Origin: an uncultured Chloroflexales bacterium
GTDB taxonomy: Bacteria > Chloroflexota > Chloroflexia > Chloroflexales > Chloroflexaceae
Direction of reading: 5' to 3'
Length of the DNA: 64,000 nucleotides
NCBI GenBank assembly: GCA_937918935.1
Contig: CAKZSI010000026.1
Span: 1-64,000, forward strand
Shown: positions 16,334 through 27,098 of the stretch, piece after piece
How positions within the stretch are numbered: the stretch's first letter is position 1
Layout of the letters: each line of letters opens with the position of its first letter
The notes under the pieces: model-generated
The model's database searches: none
Seen by the model: the letters and a program-made list of their open reading frames with translations, nothing else
What the model was told of the DNA's origin: nothing
Made by a program: the position numbers and the translations under genes

Positions 16334-16362
16334 TTGCCAGGCGCCGCCACAGGCCGTATACT
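16334..16362 (+). promoter_or_regulatory. Sigma-70-type promoter for the response regulator
   Basis: TTGCCA (16334-16339), 17-base spacer, TATACT (16357-16362). The transcript would start near 16370, just upstream of the two possible ATGs (16381 and 16399). Confidence 0.7.
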
Positions 16363-16398
16363 TGGGGCCAGGCACACCCGATGCTACCCTGGCAGGCT

Positions 16399-17079
16399 AT
16401 GACCACGCAGCGCATCCTGATCATCGAAGACGAACCGGAAATCGCCAACTACCTGCGCCGCGGCCTGGTGCTTGAAGGCTTCCAGGTGACTGTGGCCGCC
16501 GATGGCCCCACGGGGTTGGCCGCCACCCGCGAGATGCCGCACGACCTGGTGATCCTCGACCTGATGCTCCCCGGTATTGATGGTCTGGAGGTGGCCCGGC
16601 GCCTGCGCGCCGCCTCCGACGTGCCAATCATCATCCTCACCGCCCGTGATGCGGTGGCCGATCGGGTGCGCGGCCTGGAGAACGGCGCCGACGACTACCT
16701 GGTAAAGCCCTTCGCCTTCGAGGAACTGCTGGCGCGCATCCGGGTGCAGTTGCGCCGCCGCCAGGCCAGTTCCGGCACCGAGGTGCTCCGCTTCGGCAAC
16801 CTGACCCTCGATACCGCCGCCCGCGAGTTGCGCATTGGCGAGCGCCGGGTCGAATTGACGGCAAAAGAGTACGACCTGCTGGAACTCTTCATGCGTCACC
16901 CCAACCAGGTGCTCACCCGCGAGGTAATCTACGACCGAGTCTGGGGCTACGACTTTGGGGGCGAGAGCAATATCATCGAAGTCTACGTGCGCTACCTGCG
17001 CCAGAAACTCGAGGCCCACGGCGAACCTCGCGTGATCCACACGGTACGCGGCGCCGGCTACATTCTCCGCGAGGAATAA
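16399..17079 (+). CDS. OmpR/PhoB-family response regulator
   Basis: A 226-residue two-component transcription factor. The receiver domain has the acidic pocket (IEDE), the phosphorylated Asp in VILDLMLPG (about residue 53), TAR and the conserved Lys in LVKPF. The C-terminal winged-helix domain has [19 protein letters not shown] and ends with [11 protein letters not shown], typical of OmpR/PhoB. An in-frame ATG at 16381 would add six residues; 16399 is preferred because it fits the family N-terminus. No histidine kinase is adjacent, so it is an orphan in this window. Confidence 0.93.
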   Translation: MTTQRILIIEDEPEIANYLRRGLVLEGFQVTVAADGPTGLAATREMPHDLVILDLMLPGIDGLEVARRLRAASDVPIIILTARDAVADRVRGLENGADDYLVKPFAFEELLARIRVQLRRRQASSGTEVLRFGNLTLDTAARELRIGERRVELTAKEYDLLELFMRHPNQVLTREVIYDRVWGYDFGGESNIIEVYVRYLRQKLEAHGEPRVIHTVRGAGYILREE

Positions 17080-17100
17080 GATATTGTAATCTGCGATCCT

Positions 17101-17129
17101 TTGTCGTCACCTCGCTCCGGTGTTATGCT
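17101..17129 (+). promoter_or_regulatory. Promoter of the cyclase-like membrane protein gene
   Basis: TTGTCG (17101-17106), 17-base spacer, TATGCT (17124-17129). It gives this gene its own start of transcription and places the upstream GTG of the open frame outside the mRNA. Confidence 0.55.
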
Positions 17130-17179
17130 CATACGCCCATGCCGGGTGTTCGAGCAACCCGCATCGCACCGGGGCCTGT

Positions 17180-18046
17180 ATGTGTCTGCCCACCACTCCC
17201 AGCCAGGCGCGTCGGTTGCGCCTCATACTGGCCATCGGCGCCCTGATCGCGGCGGCGATAACGATGCTCTTCGCCCCTGGCTTCGCCCTGGTTCCGCTCC
17301 TGGTCACCGCCCTGGTGATCATCTGGGATCGGCGGGTCATCGAGCGCGACCTGCGGCGCCTGGCTGTCAGTGTCGCCAGCACCGAGACCGGGGCCAAACT
17401 GGAGGTCACCGACGACGCCTGGGGCGAGTTGTGCCACGCCATCAACCGCCTGCGCCAGCAACGGCGCGCCGAACAACAACTCCAGCGCCTGCTCCCCGAA
17501 CTCCCCGCCGTTGAAGACCTGCTGGAAGCGAACCTGCCGCCCGAAGGGCTGCCCTGCGACATTGCGGCGCTGGCCATCGCTCCTCCCGAGGGTACGGCGA
17601 AGACGATACGCCTGCGTGAGGCCGCTGCGCTCGCCGCTGCTGGCAGACGCGAGTACAACGCCCTGCTCACCCGGCCTGGCGAGCACCTGGTGATGATCTT
17701 TGGCCTCACGGGCCGGCAAAGCCCCGCAGCGATCCTGCGCAATGCGCGCCAGGCCGCCCGTGCCATACACGCCCACTGGACCCTCGACACTGCACGGCGT
17801 CCCCGCCTCGCTCTGGCCAGCGGACAGGCTCGCGTGATGTCCCTTCCTGGTCTTGGCCTTACGGTGATCGGGCCACCCATCGATCAGGCCCTCGCCCTGC
17901 TGGATCTGGCCGACGAAGACCTGCTGCTGTGCAACGAAGAGACCTACCTTGCCCTGCGCCGCCTCGGCCAGGTGCCGGCCCAGCTTGCCAGCCAGCGCCC
18001 CGTCGCCGGCGAAGCTCACCCCGGCGCCTACGCGATTCCGCTCTGA
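17180..18046 (+). CDS. Membrane protein with degenerate class III nucleotide-cyclase-like domain
   Basis: A 288-residue protein I do not recognise as a named family. Residues about 12-52 form two close hydrophobic segments (LILAIGALIAAAITMLF, FALVPLLVTALVII) followed by a HAMP-like helix and a Gln/Arg-rich coiled coil. The C-terminal half runs in the order of an adenylate/guanylate cyclase domain: a strand after CDIAALAIAP, EHLVMIFG, a helix with ARQAARAIHAHW, then LTVIGPPIDQALALL and DLLLCNEETYLAL, which parallel the IGxxVNxAARL and ISExTYxxL blocks. The two metal-binding Asp and the substrate-specifying residues are missing, so catalysis is unlikely; a regulatory pseudo-cyclase is inferred. 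Start at 17180 chosen from promoter position; no good ribosome binding site. Confidence 0.55.
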   Translation: MCLPTTPSQARRLRLILAIGALIAAAITMLFAPGFALVPLLVTALVIIWDRRVIERDLRRLAVSVASTETGAKLEVTDDAWGELCHAINRLRQQRRAEQQLQRLLPELPAVEDLLEANLPPEGLPCDIAALAIAPPEGTAKTIRLREAAALAAAGRREYNALLTRPGEHLVMIFGLTGRQSPAAILRNARQAARAIHAHWTLDTARRPRLALASGQARVMSLPGLGLTVIGPPIDQALALLDLADEDLLLCNEETYLALRRLGQVPAQLASQRPVAGEAHPGAYAIPL

Positions 18047-18165
18047 TGTGCCGGTGACCCTGGATGGCACGAGCGCAGCGAGCCACACCGCTCGGCACCC
18101 TCAGCCGATCAAGCATTCCGGTAAGTGCTGTGGCGCGTCAGCATGCCCTGCGCAGTGGTACACCC

Positions 18166-18194
18166 TTGCGTTTTGATCTTGCGCGGCGTATAAT
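18166..18194 (+). promoter_or_regulatory. Strong promoter of rpsA
   Basis: TTGCGT (18166-18171), 17-base spacer, perfect TATAAT (18189-18194), about 60 bases upstream of the start codon. Confidence 0.75.
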
Positions 18195-18262
18195 GTCAAC
18201 GGTTGATCAATACACCTTCCAGGCTTTGTCTTCGGGTGCCTCGCGTTGAGCAAGGACGGCGG

Positions 18263-19477
18263 ATGGAAGAATCGAAAGGGATTGCCGCAGAGTCCGGGGC
18301 TTCTTCCTCGCCGCACCACGGTGAGAACGGATCTACTTCTGAAGCTGAGGATATGGCCCTGATGGAGCAATACCTCAGGGACCCTGCGCACGAATACCGC
18401 AATCTCAAGTATGGCGACACGGTTGACGGCAAGATCATGCGCGTCGACCGTGATGAGATTCTTGTTGACATCGGCGCCAAGGCCGAGGGGGTCGTCCCTG
18501 CCCGCGAGATGCAATCCCTCGCTCCCGAAGATCGCGCCGCGCTCAAGGTCGGTGACACGCTGCTGGTCTTTGTGGTGCAGTCCGAAGATAAAGAAGGGCG
18601 CGCCATACTTTCGATTGACAAAGCGCGACAGGAACGGAGCTGGCGGGCGCTGCAGGCCGCCTATGAGCGCGGTGAGGTGATCAAGGCGCGAGTTGTAAAT
18701 TATAACAAAGGCGGGTTGCTCGTCAACCTCGACGGCGTGCGCGGCTTCGTGCCCGCCTCGCAGGTCTCTGGCATCAGCCGGGGCCCAGACACCCAGAAAC
18801 AGTCCGATATGGCCAAAATGGTCAATACGGAACTGCCGCTGAAAGTGATTGAAATCAACCGCAACCGCAATCGGTTGATACTCTCCGAACGGCAGGCACT
18901 TCAAGAGTCGCGCGAATTGAAGAAGGATGAGCTTCTGTCCAGCCTCCGCGAGGGGGATGTGCGGACAGGTGTGGTCAGTTCGGTGTGCGACTTCGGCGCA
19001 TTTGTTGATATCGGCGGGGCCGATGGTCTCGTGCATTTGTCCGAGATCTCGTGGAGCCGGGTCAAGCATCCCTCAGAGGTCTTAAAGGTCGGCGATACGG
19101 TTCAGGTATACATTTTGAGTATTGATCATGAACGCAAGCGGATTGCCCTCTCGATAAAACGAACCCAGAGCGAACCCTGGACCCGCGCGGGCGAGAAGTA
19201 CCACCTCGGCCAGATCGTGGAAGGCACAGTTACCCAGATCACCTCCTTCGGCGCCTTTGCACGCATCGAGGATGGTATCGAAGGTCTGATCCACGTCTCG
19301 GAGATGGGTGATGAGCGTATCCAGAACCCTAGAGACGTTCTTACTGAAGGACAGACCATTCGGGCGCGCATTATTCGGATTGACCCGGCACGCAAGCGCA
19401 TGGGGCTTAGCCTTCGCCTCAACCCCGACGTGAGCGAGGAAGCTGACGCCGAGGAGCCGATGGATACGTCTTCCTGA
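18263..19477 (+). CDS. rpsA: 30S ribosomal protein S1
   Basis: A 404-residue RNA-binding protein with an acidic N-terminus and four S1 (OB-fold) repeats at roughly 47-120, 133-205, 231-302 and 313-388. Repeats three and four carry the strongest consensus (GAFVDIGGADGLVHLSE and GAFARIEDGIEGLIHVSEM). Four repeats match the shorter S1 of many Gram-positive-like bacteria rather than the six of E. coli. It helps the ribosome bind mRNA. The start at 18263 is chosen over 18203 because of AAGGACGG upstream and because the longer N-terminus begins near the promoter TSS. An acidic tail closes the protein. Confidence 0.94.
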   Translation: MEESKGIAAESGASSSPHHGENGSTSEAEDMALMEQYLRDPAHEYRNLKYGDTVDGKIMRVDRDEILVDIGAKAEGVVPAREMQSLAPEDRAALKVGDTLLVFVVQSEDKEGRAILSIDKARQERSWRALQAAYERGEVIKARVVNYNKGGLLVNLDGVRGFVPASQVSGISRGPDTQKQSDMAKMVNTELPLKVIEINRNRNRLILSERQALQESRELKKDELLSSLREGDVRTGVVSSVCDFGAFVDIGGADGLVHLSEISWSRVKHPSEVLKVGDTVQVYILSIDHERKRIALSIKRTQSEPWTRAGEKYHLGQIVEGTVTQITSFGAFARIEDGIEGLIHVSEMGDERIQNPRDVLTEGQTIRARIIRIDPARKRMGLSLRLNPDVSEEADAEEPMDTSS

Positions 19478-19722
19478 CGCAATGAGGCGCCGCACTGCGG
19501 TGGCACGGGAATCAGGGAAGCGGCAACCTCCCGGTCTCCCAACCCATCCGCAGTTCCCCGCAGAGTCCACTGGACCCCGCCTACTTCATGGACGGAATCT
19601 GAGGAGCCCCGATGCCTGCTCAGACTCCAGGCTCTGCCGGTATATCGGGCATCGGTCGCCTGTACGTTCATCCCTGTGGGCGCACCTGCGACTGGTTCAG
19701 GGATAGCTAGTGGAGAACTTCC

Positions 19723-22251
<2,529 letters not shown>

Positions 22252-22258
22252 GAAGGTT

Positions 22259-22299
22259 CAGGGGGCGCGGTGAGGCTGCGCCTCCCTACGCCCCCCGAA
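22259..22299 (+). terminator. GC-rich nested hairpin after clpC
   Basis: GGGGGCG pairs with CGCCCCC (ending 22298) around an inner GAGGC-TGC-GCCTC stem, starting eight bases after the clpC stop. No T-run follows immediately, so terminator function is moderately supported. Confidence 0.5.
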
Positions 22300-22339
22300 C
22301 GGTATCCCAACAGGCCATGCGGCGAACGCGGGTTTTTTT

Positions 22340-22372
22340 CCCGGAGCCACGCGCGATGCGCGTGGCTCCGGG
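22340..22372. repeat. Perfect 15-bp hairpin upstream of radA
   Basis: CCCGGAGCCACGCGC (22340-22354), loop GAT, then the exact reverse complement to 22372. It is preceded by a run of seven Ts (22333-22339). A smaller hairpin CGCGGT-AGG-ACCGCG follows at 22391. Together with the clpC hairpin, the 220-base gap is almost entirely palindromic. Confidence 0.9.
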
Positions 22373-22458
22373 TATTTCAACAGTTGTGGTCGCGGTAGGA
22401 CCGCGCCGCTCCGAAAACCCGGGTCTACGATGGTTCATCGTAGGCGGGATCCGCGTGG

Positions 22459-22464
22459 TATAAT
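22459..22464 (+). promoter_or_regulatory. Perfect TATAAT placed for a leaderless radA transcript
   Basis: TATAAT ends seven bases before the ATG at 22472, so the mRNA should begin at or within a base of the start codon. There is no Shine-Dalgarno sequence. Confidence 0.6.
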
Positions 22465-22471
22465 CCGGTCT

Positions 22472-23833
22472 ATGGGCAAACCGCGCATAAGTTACATCTG
22501 CCAGCAGTGCGGCGCTCGACAGACCCGCTGGATGGGCCGGTGCACCGATTGCGGCGCCTGGGATAGCTTTGTGGAACAGGTGGAGGATCGCGCTCCTGCC
22601 GCGCGCACCGGCAACAACCGAGCCGGCGCCCGCCCACTCCGTCTGCGCGACGTGTCCACCGCCGGCTTTCAGCGCCTCGAGGTGTACACCGGCGAACTCG
22701 CCCGCGTCCTTGGCGGGGGACTGGTGCCCGGCTCGGTGGTGCTCATCGGCGGTGACCCTGGCATCGGCAAGAGCACCCTGCTCACCCAGGTGGCGGCCCA
22801 TTTCGCCGCCGCTGTCGCCCCGGCGCTCTACGTGAGTGCCGAGGAGTCGGCCCAGCAGATCAAACTGCGCGCTGAACGCCTGAACCTGCGGCACGATGAC
22901 CTGTTCGTGTATGCCGAAACCTCTCTGGACGCCGTGCTCGAGCAGATCCGCACTCTGCGCCCGGGGCTGGTCATTGTCGACTCGATCCAGACGGTCTACC
23001 TGGAGGACCTGACCAGCGCCGCCGGCAGTGTCAGCCAGGTGCGCGAGGGTGCGCTGCGCCTGATGCACGTGGCCAAGGAACTGGGCATCCCCATCGTCCT
23101 GGTTGGGCACGTCACCAAAGAAGGCGCCATTGCCGGGCCGCGGGTGCTCGAACACATCGTTGATGTGGTGCTCTACCTGGAGGGCGACCGCTTCCACCAG
23201 TACCGGCTGCTGCGGGGGGTAAAGAACCGCTTTGGCTCGACCAACGAGATCGGCGTCTTCGAAATGGCCGGCGATGGCCTGCGCGAGGTGCCCAATCCCT
23301 CACAGGTGTTCCTCGCCGAACGTTCCGCCGGCAGCCCCGGCTCAACCGTTGCAGTGATGCTGGAGGGCACGCGCCCGCTCCTGGTGGAGGTGCAGGCCCT
23401 CACCTCCTCCACCAGCAACACCCCGCCACGCCGCACGACCAATGGCTTCGATCTCAATCGCCTGTTGATGCTCAGCGCCGTGCTGACCAAGCGCGTCGGT
23501 CTGCCTCTGTTCAATCAGGACATTTATGTCAACATCGTCGGTGGATTACGCATCAGCGAACCGGCCGCGGATCTGGCCGTGGCTATGGCGATCGTCTCGT
23601 CGTACCGCAACCAGCCGGTGGGTGCGGATCTGGCGCTGATCGGCGAAATCGGTCTCTCGGGCGAGCTGCGGAGCGTGAGCCAGCTCGATCGGCGGCTCGC
23701 CGAGGCGGCCAACCTCGGCTTTGCTCGCGCGATCGTACCCTCTACGGCAAACCTGTCCGCCACCGGCGATCTCGCCCTGGCGCCGGCTCGCTCCCTGGCC
23801 GAGGTGGTGGAGATGCTCGCCCACAGGGGTTAA
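22472..23833 (+). CDS. radA: DNA repair protein RadA (Sms)
   Basis: A 453-residue RecA-like DNA repair and branch-migration ATPase. It has the N-terminal zinc finger (Cys10, Cys13, Cys24, Cys27: CQQC and CTDC), Walker A GGDPGIGKST (about 99), Walker B VIVDSIQ, the RadA signature KNRFGSTNEIG, and a C-terminal Lon-protease-like domain (EPAADLAVAMAI, GEIGLSGELRSV) that lacks the catalytic Ser-Lys pair. Length is standard. It is probably translated from a leaderless mRNA. A small AGCGCC/GGCGCT stem overlaps its stop codon. Confidence 0.96.
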   Translation: MGKPRISYICQQCGARQTRWMGRCTDCGAWDSFVEQVEDRAPAARTGNNRAGARPLRLRDVSTAGFQRLEVYTGELARVLGGGLVPGSVVLIGGDPGIGKSTLLTQVAAHFAAAVAPALYVSAEESAQQIKLRAERLNLRHDDLFVYAETSLDAVLEQIRTLRPGLVIVDSIQTVYLEDLTSAAGSVSQVREGALRLMHVAKELGIPIVLVGHVTKEGAIAGPRVLEHIVDVVLYLEGDRFHQYRLLRGVKNRFGSTNEIGVFEMAGDGLREVPNPSQVFLAERSAGSPGSTVAVMLEGTRPLLVEVQALTSSTSNTPPRRTTNGFDLNRLLMLSAVLTKRVGLPLFNQDIYVNIVGGLRISEPAADLAVAMAIVSSYRNQPVGADLALIGEIGLSGELRSVSQLDRRLAEAANLGFARAIVPSTANLSATGDLALAPARSLAEVVEMLAHRG

Positions 23834-23970
23834 GCGCCGCGGGGCGCTGCCCCTGGACGGTTCAGCCCGCGGCGGCGGACACGCCCACGTTTCGACCAGA
23901 TGCCCGTCCGCGGCGGGCGGAAGAAACGGATCGTTGCACAGCGAAACCATTAGCATAGCCTGGTAGTCTG

Positions 23971-24093
23971 TGAACTACGTTATCCTTCCATTTCCGTCCC
24001 TCTCCCATCCCCCCGTTGGGAGGAGGCGCCGGACGCCCTCCTCTGGCGGAGGAGGGTTGGGGAGGAGGCGGAGTTATCGAAAAACGTAGTTCA
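23971..24093. repeat. About 120-bp element with 11-bp terminal inverted repeats
   Basis: TGAACTACGTT (23971-23981) and its exact reverse complement (24083-24093) enclose a GC-rich purine/pyrimidine-biased core with internal palindromes (GGAGGAGGC.., CCCTCCTCTGGCGGAGGAGGG). No flanking target duplication is evident. It occupies most of the 294-base radA/PIN-TRAM gap, which also holds an imperfect inverted repeat at about 23864-23919. Confidence 0.6.
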
Positions 24094-24127
24094 AAGAGTA
24101 CGCAGTGGCGCATTCTGCAAAACCGGT

Positions 24128-25291
24128 ATGAAAAAGGACTCCCCCGGAGGGGCAATACCGTCCCGAACTCTCCCAGCCGGCGGGCCGGGGCGTAAGGTCA
24201 GTCTCAACTTCATCGTTCGCATCCTGGGGATGCTCAGCCTGGCATACATCGGCTGGTCAGTGGGCCGGTCGCTATCCAACCCGCAGCCAGATGAGATGCA
24301 GGTATTTGCGACCCAGTTGTTGATGCTCGCCGGCGCCGGTCTGGGGCTACTGGTAACGCCGCGCCTCACTATCGAGCCGGTTGAGGAGTTGCTGCGCCGG
24401 TCGCGCCATGTGCCCCTGCCCGACTTGCTGATCATCGGCGCAGGTGTGCTGATCGGCCTGGTCTTCGCCGTGATGCTCGCTGTGCCCCTGGCCTCGTTGC
24501 CGCGCCCCTTCGGGCAGTACCTGCCACTGATCTGCGCCCTGGCCTGCGCTTACGTCGGCGGGAAGATCTTCGCCATGCGCAAGCGCGATCTGAGTGACCT
24601 GCTGCGCTCGCTACGCCCTGGCGTCGCCCCGCCTGCGCTGGCGGGGGCGCCAGCGCAGCCCCAACCCGAACGGCGCCTGCTGCTCGACACCAGCACGATC
24701 ATTGACGGGCGCATCGCTGCGGTCGCCCGCACCGGCTTTCTCGAGGGCACGCTCCTGGTGCCGGGCTTTGTGCTGGCCGAATTGCAGCAACTTGCCGACT
24801 CCAGCGACGATCTGCGCCGGAGTAAGGGCCGGCGCGGTCTCGACCTGCTCAACGAGATGCAGCGCCAGTCGCCCCTGCCGGTCGAGGTGCTCAACGTCGA
24901 GGTTGGCGGCGCAAGCAAGGTTGATGACAAGCTGATCGCTCTGGCCCGCCAGTACGCCTGCCCGATCATCAGCAACGACTTCAACCTCAACCGCGTGGCC
25001 GGCCTCCAGGGGGTGCGGGTGCTGAGCCTCAACCAGCTCAGCGAGGCCGTGCGCCCGCCGGTAAGCCAGGACCAGCGCCTGCACGTGCTGATCCGCAACG
25101 AGGGCAACGCGCGCCAGCAGGGGGTCGGCTATCTGGAAGACGGCACGCCGGTGATCGTCGAAGACGCGCGCCACTTGATCGGCCAGACCATCGAAGTAAT
25201 TGTGACGCGCCTGCACCAGACCCAGACCGGACGGCTCATTTTCGCCACCGTTGCGCCGGAACCGGCCCCGGCGCCTTCCAGCGGCAGGTAG
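24128..25291 (+). CDS. PIN-TRAM domain membrane protein (YacL-like)
   Basis: A 387-residue protein with four hydrophobic segments in the first 160 residues, a PIN nuclease-like domain and a C-terminal TRAM RNA-binding domain. The PIN domain starts with [14 protein letters not shown] (first acidic residue), has the conserved [14 protein letters not shown] and [10 protein letters not shown], and ends with [11 protein letters not shown] (last acidic residues); the TRAM part reads [16 protein letters not shown]. This layout is that of YacL-type proteins, whose physiological RNA target is not established. It precedes dtd by 26 bases, suggesting co-transcription. Confidence 0.88.
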   Translation: MKKDSPGGAIPSRTLPAGGPGRKVSLNFIVRILGMLSLAYIGWSVGRSLSNPQPDEMQVFATQLLMLAGAGLGLLVTPRLTIEPVEELLRRSRHVPLPDLLIIGAGVLIGLVFAVMLAVPLASLPRPFGQYLPLICALACAYVGGKIFAMRKRDLSDLLRSLRPGVAPPALAGAPAQPQPERRLLLDTSTIIDGRIAAVARTGFLEGTLLVPGFVLAELQQLADSSDDLRRSKGRRGLDLLNEMQRQSPLPVEVLNVEVGGASKVDDKLIALARQYACPIISNDFNLNRVAGLQGVRVLSLNQLSEAVRPPVSQDQRLHVLIRNEGNARQQGVGYLEDGTPVIVEDARHLIGQTIEVIVTRLHQTQTGRLIFATVAPEPAPAPSSGR

Positions 25292-25317
25292 CCCAATCCA
25301 GACCCTCCTCAGGAGCT

Positions 25318-25782
25318 ATGCGAGCGATCATCCAGCGGGTCAGCACAGCCTCGGTAGAGGTCGAAGGCCAGGTTGTGGGGCGCATCGGCCCGGGCGTACT
25401 GGTGCTGCTCGGCGCCGGTCAGGGCGACACCGAGGCCGAGGCCCGGCTCCTGGCCGAGAAGACTGCCCATTTGCGGATCTTTGCCGATGAGGCGGGGAAG
25501 TTCAACCGCTCGCTGCTCGACACCGGTGGCAGCGCCCTGGTCATCTCGCAGTTTACCCTGTACGCCGACACACGCAAGGGCCGCCGCCCCAGTTTCACCG
25601 GGGCGGCGCCGCCAGACGAAGCCGAACCGCTGGTCCATGCCTACTGCGCCGCCCTGCGCGCCCTGGACGTCACGGTGGAGACCGGGGTCTTCGGCGCGAT
25701 GATGCGCGTCGCCCTGGTCAACGAAGGCCCCGTTACCATTACCCTCGACACCGACACCTATCGTATGCCGCGCTCTGGCTGA
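25318..25782 (+). CDS. dtd: D-aminoacyl-tRNA deacylase
   Basis: A 154-residue Dtd enzyme that hydrolyses D-amino acids (and glycine mischarged on tRNA-Ala) from tRNA, acting as a proofreading homodimer. [15 protein letters not shown] at the start, [17 protein letters not shown] in the middle and the Gly-cisPro-type motif [11 protein letters not shown] at the end are the family hallmarks. The start follows AGGAGCT. The stop codon abuts the 200-bp inverted-repeat element. Confidence 0.96.
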   Translation: MRAIIQRVSTASVEVEGQVVGRIGPGVLVLLGAGQGDTEAEARLLAEKTAHLRIFADEAGKFNRSLLDTGGSALVISQFTLYADTRKGRRPSFTGAAPPDEAEPLVHAYCAALRALDVTVETGVFGAMMRVALVNEGPVTITLDTDTYRMPRSG

Positions 25783-25982
25783 GGGGGATGGGGAAACCTT
25801 CCAGGTGTGGGGGTTTTCGAGCGAGGTGGGGCGGCATTCTAATGCACTTGCGATCCTCATCCCTCTGCCCCCTTCCGCCTGAGAGGGAGAGGGGAGAGCC
25901 GGGCGTCCCAATGCCCCGGATGGCGAATGCGACGCAACGATGTGCCAGAAAACTCTATACCTGCGCGGTTTCCCCATCCCCC
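25783..25982. mobile_element. MITE-like 200-bp element with about 35-bp terminal inverted repeats
   Basis: The left end (25783-25818) begins GGGGGATGGGGAAACC and the right end (25948-25982) is its inverse: 16 bases perfect, then CAGGT and GTTTTC shared after a short mismatch. The core encodes nothing and carries a CCGCCTGAGAGGGAGAGGGG-type palindrome. The size, lack of coding capacity and long inverted ends fit a miniature inverted-repeat element. No clear target duplication is seen. Each end includes a family-B half-site. Confidence 0.6.
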
Positions 25983-26013
25983 TGCCCGATGTGAGGGTGT
26001 GGTACAGTCCAGA

Positions 26014-26022
26014 TGCTATAAT
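26014..26022 (+). promoter_or_regulatory. Extended -10 promoter of the rsbT operon
   Basis: TGCTATAAT, with TATAAT at 26017-26022 and no obvious -35 box. It lies 32 bases after the MITE-like element and about 70 bases before the start at 26094. Confidence 0.6.
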
Positions 26023-26093
26023 GTCCTGGCAAGCGCCACGTGGCCAGCAGCCGCGTACCGGCGCCGCTGGCATGTTCATGGGTAGACGCAGCG

Positions 26094-26522
26094 ATGTCCG
26101 TGATTTGCCCGATCCAGCGAACCGGTGATGTGTACGTGGCCGTAAGTCGCGTGCGCGATCTGGCAACCGCTATGGGGTTCTCGCCGGCTGACCGCGCGCG
26201 CATCGAGATCGCCACCACGGAACTCGCCCGTAACCTGATCGTCCACGCGGGCGGCGGAACGCTGACCTTCAGCCAGGTGAACGACCCTGGTCACGGCCCG
26301 GGGCTGGTGGTGGAGTCGCACGACCACGGTCCTGGCATTGCGAACCTGGAACTGGCGCTGCAGGATGGCTACAGCACTGCTCGCAGCCTCGGCGCGGGTC
26401 TGCCAGGGGTGCGCCGGCTGATGGATGCGTTTACAATTGAGTCGACGGTAGGTGTGGGCACATGGGTCAGGGCCGTCAAATGGGTGATCCGGCCCCGGCG
26501 GAGCAGCATCTATGGATGTTAA
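26094..26522 (+). CDS. rsbT: RsbT-like serine-protein kinase (GHKL ATPase)
   Basis: A 142-residue HATPase_c protein of the anti-sigma/RsbT group. The N box is IATTELARNLIVHAG, G1 is DHGPGI and G2 is SLGAGLPGVRRLMD. In the Bacillus partner-switch pathway RsbT phosphorylates stressosome proteins and then activates the RsbU phosphatase; here the relatives are the next two genes. The start at 26094 matches the family N-terminus (upstream codons lie nearer the promoter and add non-homologous residues). Its 3' end overlaps the next gene by 11 bases, indicating translational coupling. Confidence 0.82.
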   Translation: MSVICPIQRTGDVYVAVSRVRDLATAMGFSPADRARIEIATTELARNLIVHAGGGTLTFSQVNDPGHGPGLVVESHDHGPGIANLELALQDGYSTARSLGAGLPGVRRLMDAFTIESTVGVGTWVRAVKWVIRPRRSSIYGC

Positions 26523-27093
26523 ATGGGGGGCAAGCAACCGGCCAAAACATGGCCAGGAGATCAGTGGCGATGCCTATGTGATTGAACCATTTAGCCCGCA
26601 TGGGCTAACAGTCTCTCTCATTGACGGGCTCGGCGGCGGCGCGGCGGCGGCGCACGCGGCGCAAAGCGCCGCCGCGGTAATCCGCAGCGCCCCGGCGCAG
26701 AACCCGGCCGAACTGATCCGGCGCTCACACCTGGCGCTGCGCGGCACCCGCGGAGCGGTAATGGCACTGTTCAGTTATAACCTGGAGCACCGGAGCGTCA
26801 CCTTTGTGGGCGTCGGCAACATCGGCGTCCAGGTCTATAGCGCCGTTCCGATCAAACCCATTTCGAAGAATGGCATCGTTGGGTACCGGTTGCCGAGTTT
26901 GCTCAAACTCGCCTATAGCTACCAGCCAGGCGATACGTTTGTGCTGTACAGTGATGGTATATCAAGCGATTTCATTAACGAATTCAACCCCGAAAGTGCC
27001 GAGGACGCCCAGAGCCTCGCTGAGAGCATCCTGCGCCGCTACGCGAAGGGGCACGATGATGCCAGCGTGGTAGTTGTGCGCATCAACGCATAG
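26512..27093 (+). CDS. RsbX/SpoIIE-like PP2C protein phosphatase
   Basis: A 193-residue single-domain PPM phosphatase. Metal-binding acidic residues are seen in ISGDAY, LIDGLGGG, LYSDGISSDF and HDDASVVVV. The lack of sensory domains and the short length match RsbX, which resets stressosome phosphorylation. It starts inside the rsbT reading frame with GGAGCAGC upstream and ends five bases before the sensor kinase gene, so the three genes form one operon. Confidence 0.85.
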   Translation: MDVKWGASNRPKHGQEISGDAYVIEPFSPHGLTVSLIDGLGGGAAAAHAAQSAAAVIRSAPAQNPAELIRRSHLALRGTRGAVMALFSYNLEHRSVTFVGVGNIGVQVYSAVPIKPISKNGIVGYRLPSLLKLAYSYQPGDTFVLYSDGISSDFINEFNPESAEDAQSLAESILRRYAKGHDDASVVVVRINA

Positions 27094-27098
27094 AAACA

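Noticed and set aside
17180-18046. Active adenylate cyclase
   Set aside because: Metal-binding aspartates and substrate-specifying residues are absent.
16399-18046. Complete two-component pair (regulator plus kinase)
   Set aside because: The second gene lacks the H box and the ATP-binding motifs of a histidine kinase.
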